Assembly: GCF_023534745.1 (NCBI RefSeq)
Contig: NZ_JAMHJQ010000004.1
Location: 385,608 to 449,607 of the forward strand
Source: Streptomyces sp. 35G-GA-8
GTDB taxonomy: Bacteria; Actinomycetota; Actinomycetes; Streptomycetales; Streptomycetaceae
Direction: 5' to 3'
Length of the DNA: 64,000 nucleotides
Position numbers and translations under genes: made by a program. The stretch's first letter is position 1, and each line of letters begins with the position of its first letter. Shown here piece by piece: positions 63,915-64,000 of this stretch. The notes below the pieces were generated by a model, which saw only the letters and a list, made by a program, of their open reading frames with translations, was not told the origin of the DNA and did no database searches.

Positions 63915-64000
63915 ATGACCGGCCAACCCACCCGCATCCAACGCAAGCGCACCAAGGGCTGGCGCGCACCCGCCGGAGCCGTCTACGTCGGACGCGGCAC
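63915..64000 (+). CDS. DUF4326-like protein (partial, cut by window end)
   Basis: The 28 visible residues (MTGQPTRIQRKRTKGWR, then APAGAVYVGRGT) match the opening of DUF4326 proteins, found in phages and actinomycetes. Open at the window end. Confidence 0.7.
   Translation, partial: MTGQPTRIQRKRTKGWRAPAGAVYVGRG

Larger units (their letters stand above)
50998..64000. mobile_element. Left end of an integrated phage or phage-like element (partial)
   Basis: Starts at tRNA-Arg with an integrase, then divergent repressor/HTH genes and an early-type operon of small overlapping genes for recombination and replication. No structural, packaging or lysis genes appear before the window ends. It may be a prophage or an actinomycete integrative element using phage functions. 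Confidence 0.85.

Overview
The window is high-GC actinobacterial DNA and reads as a Streptomyces chromosome. The evidence is GTG and TTG starts, strong G/C at third codon positions, a mycothiol-linked thioredoxin-fold protein, sortase-anchored and GH84 secreted proteins, a csn-type chitosan operon, the PknG locus and the ssbB/dynamin neighbourhood. About the first 51 kb is core chromosome. The last 13 kb is the left end of an integrated phage-like element.

Region 1 (1-20160) holds hydrolases and housekeeping genes. They are the end of an unidentified gene, a DsbA-fold protein, two aminopeptidase N paralogues 9.5 kb apart, an AbiEi/DUF559-like protein, a secreted subtilisin, aspartate-semialdehyde dehydrogenase, a mazEF pair, a foldback MITE-like repeat, a 4-alpha-glucanotransferase beside a small repeat protein, a secreted GH84 glycosidase and an HNH nuclease.

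Region 2 (20436-28600) is an MscS channel followed by a csnR-E-F-G-H-K type operon: ROK repressor, sugar-binding lipoprotein, two permeases, GH4 glycosidase and sugar kinase. A sigma-70-like promoter lies just upstream of a perfect AGGAAA-type palindrome, consistent with autorepression.

Region 3 (28783-39809) is a seven-gene signalling cluster: GlnX-like membrane sensor, GlnH-like binding protein, coiled-coil protein, PknG kinase, PP2C phosphatase, VWA protein and FHA protein. Kinase, phosphatase and FHA protein each carry two Cys4 zinc-ribbon-like motifs.

Region 4 (39790-50616) holds a methyltransferase, a truncated haemoglobin, an EttA/thioesterase/unknown operon, an LAETG-anchored thioester adhesin, a SsbB-like protein and a pair of overlapping dynamin-like GTPases.

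Region 5 (50925-64000) starts at tRNA-Arg(UCU), the apparent integration site. It contains a tyrosine integrase, divergent phage repressor and HTH genes, and then a long, tightly overlapping rightward operon. That operon encodes a RecB/Cas4-like nuclease, a Gp3-like (RDF family) protein, a DnaQ-like exonuclease, a RuvC-like resolvase, a phage WhiB, a replication-initiator-like protein and small unknowns. A palindrome GTCCAC-N4-GTGGAC occurs at the integrase promoter and around the divergent regulators. Five 12-bp iteron-like repeats plus a hairpin and a pyrimidine tract lie inside the putative initiator gene and look like a replication origin. No structural or lysis genes are seen before the window ends, so the right end of the element lies outside.
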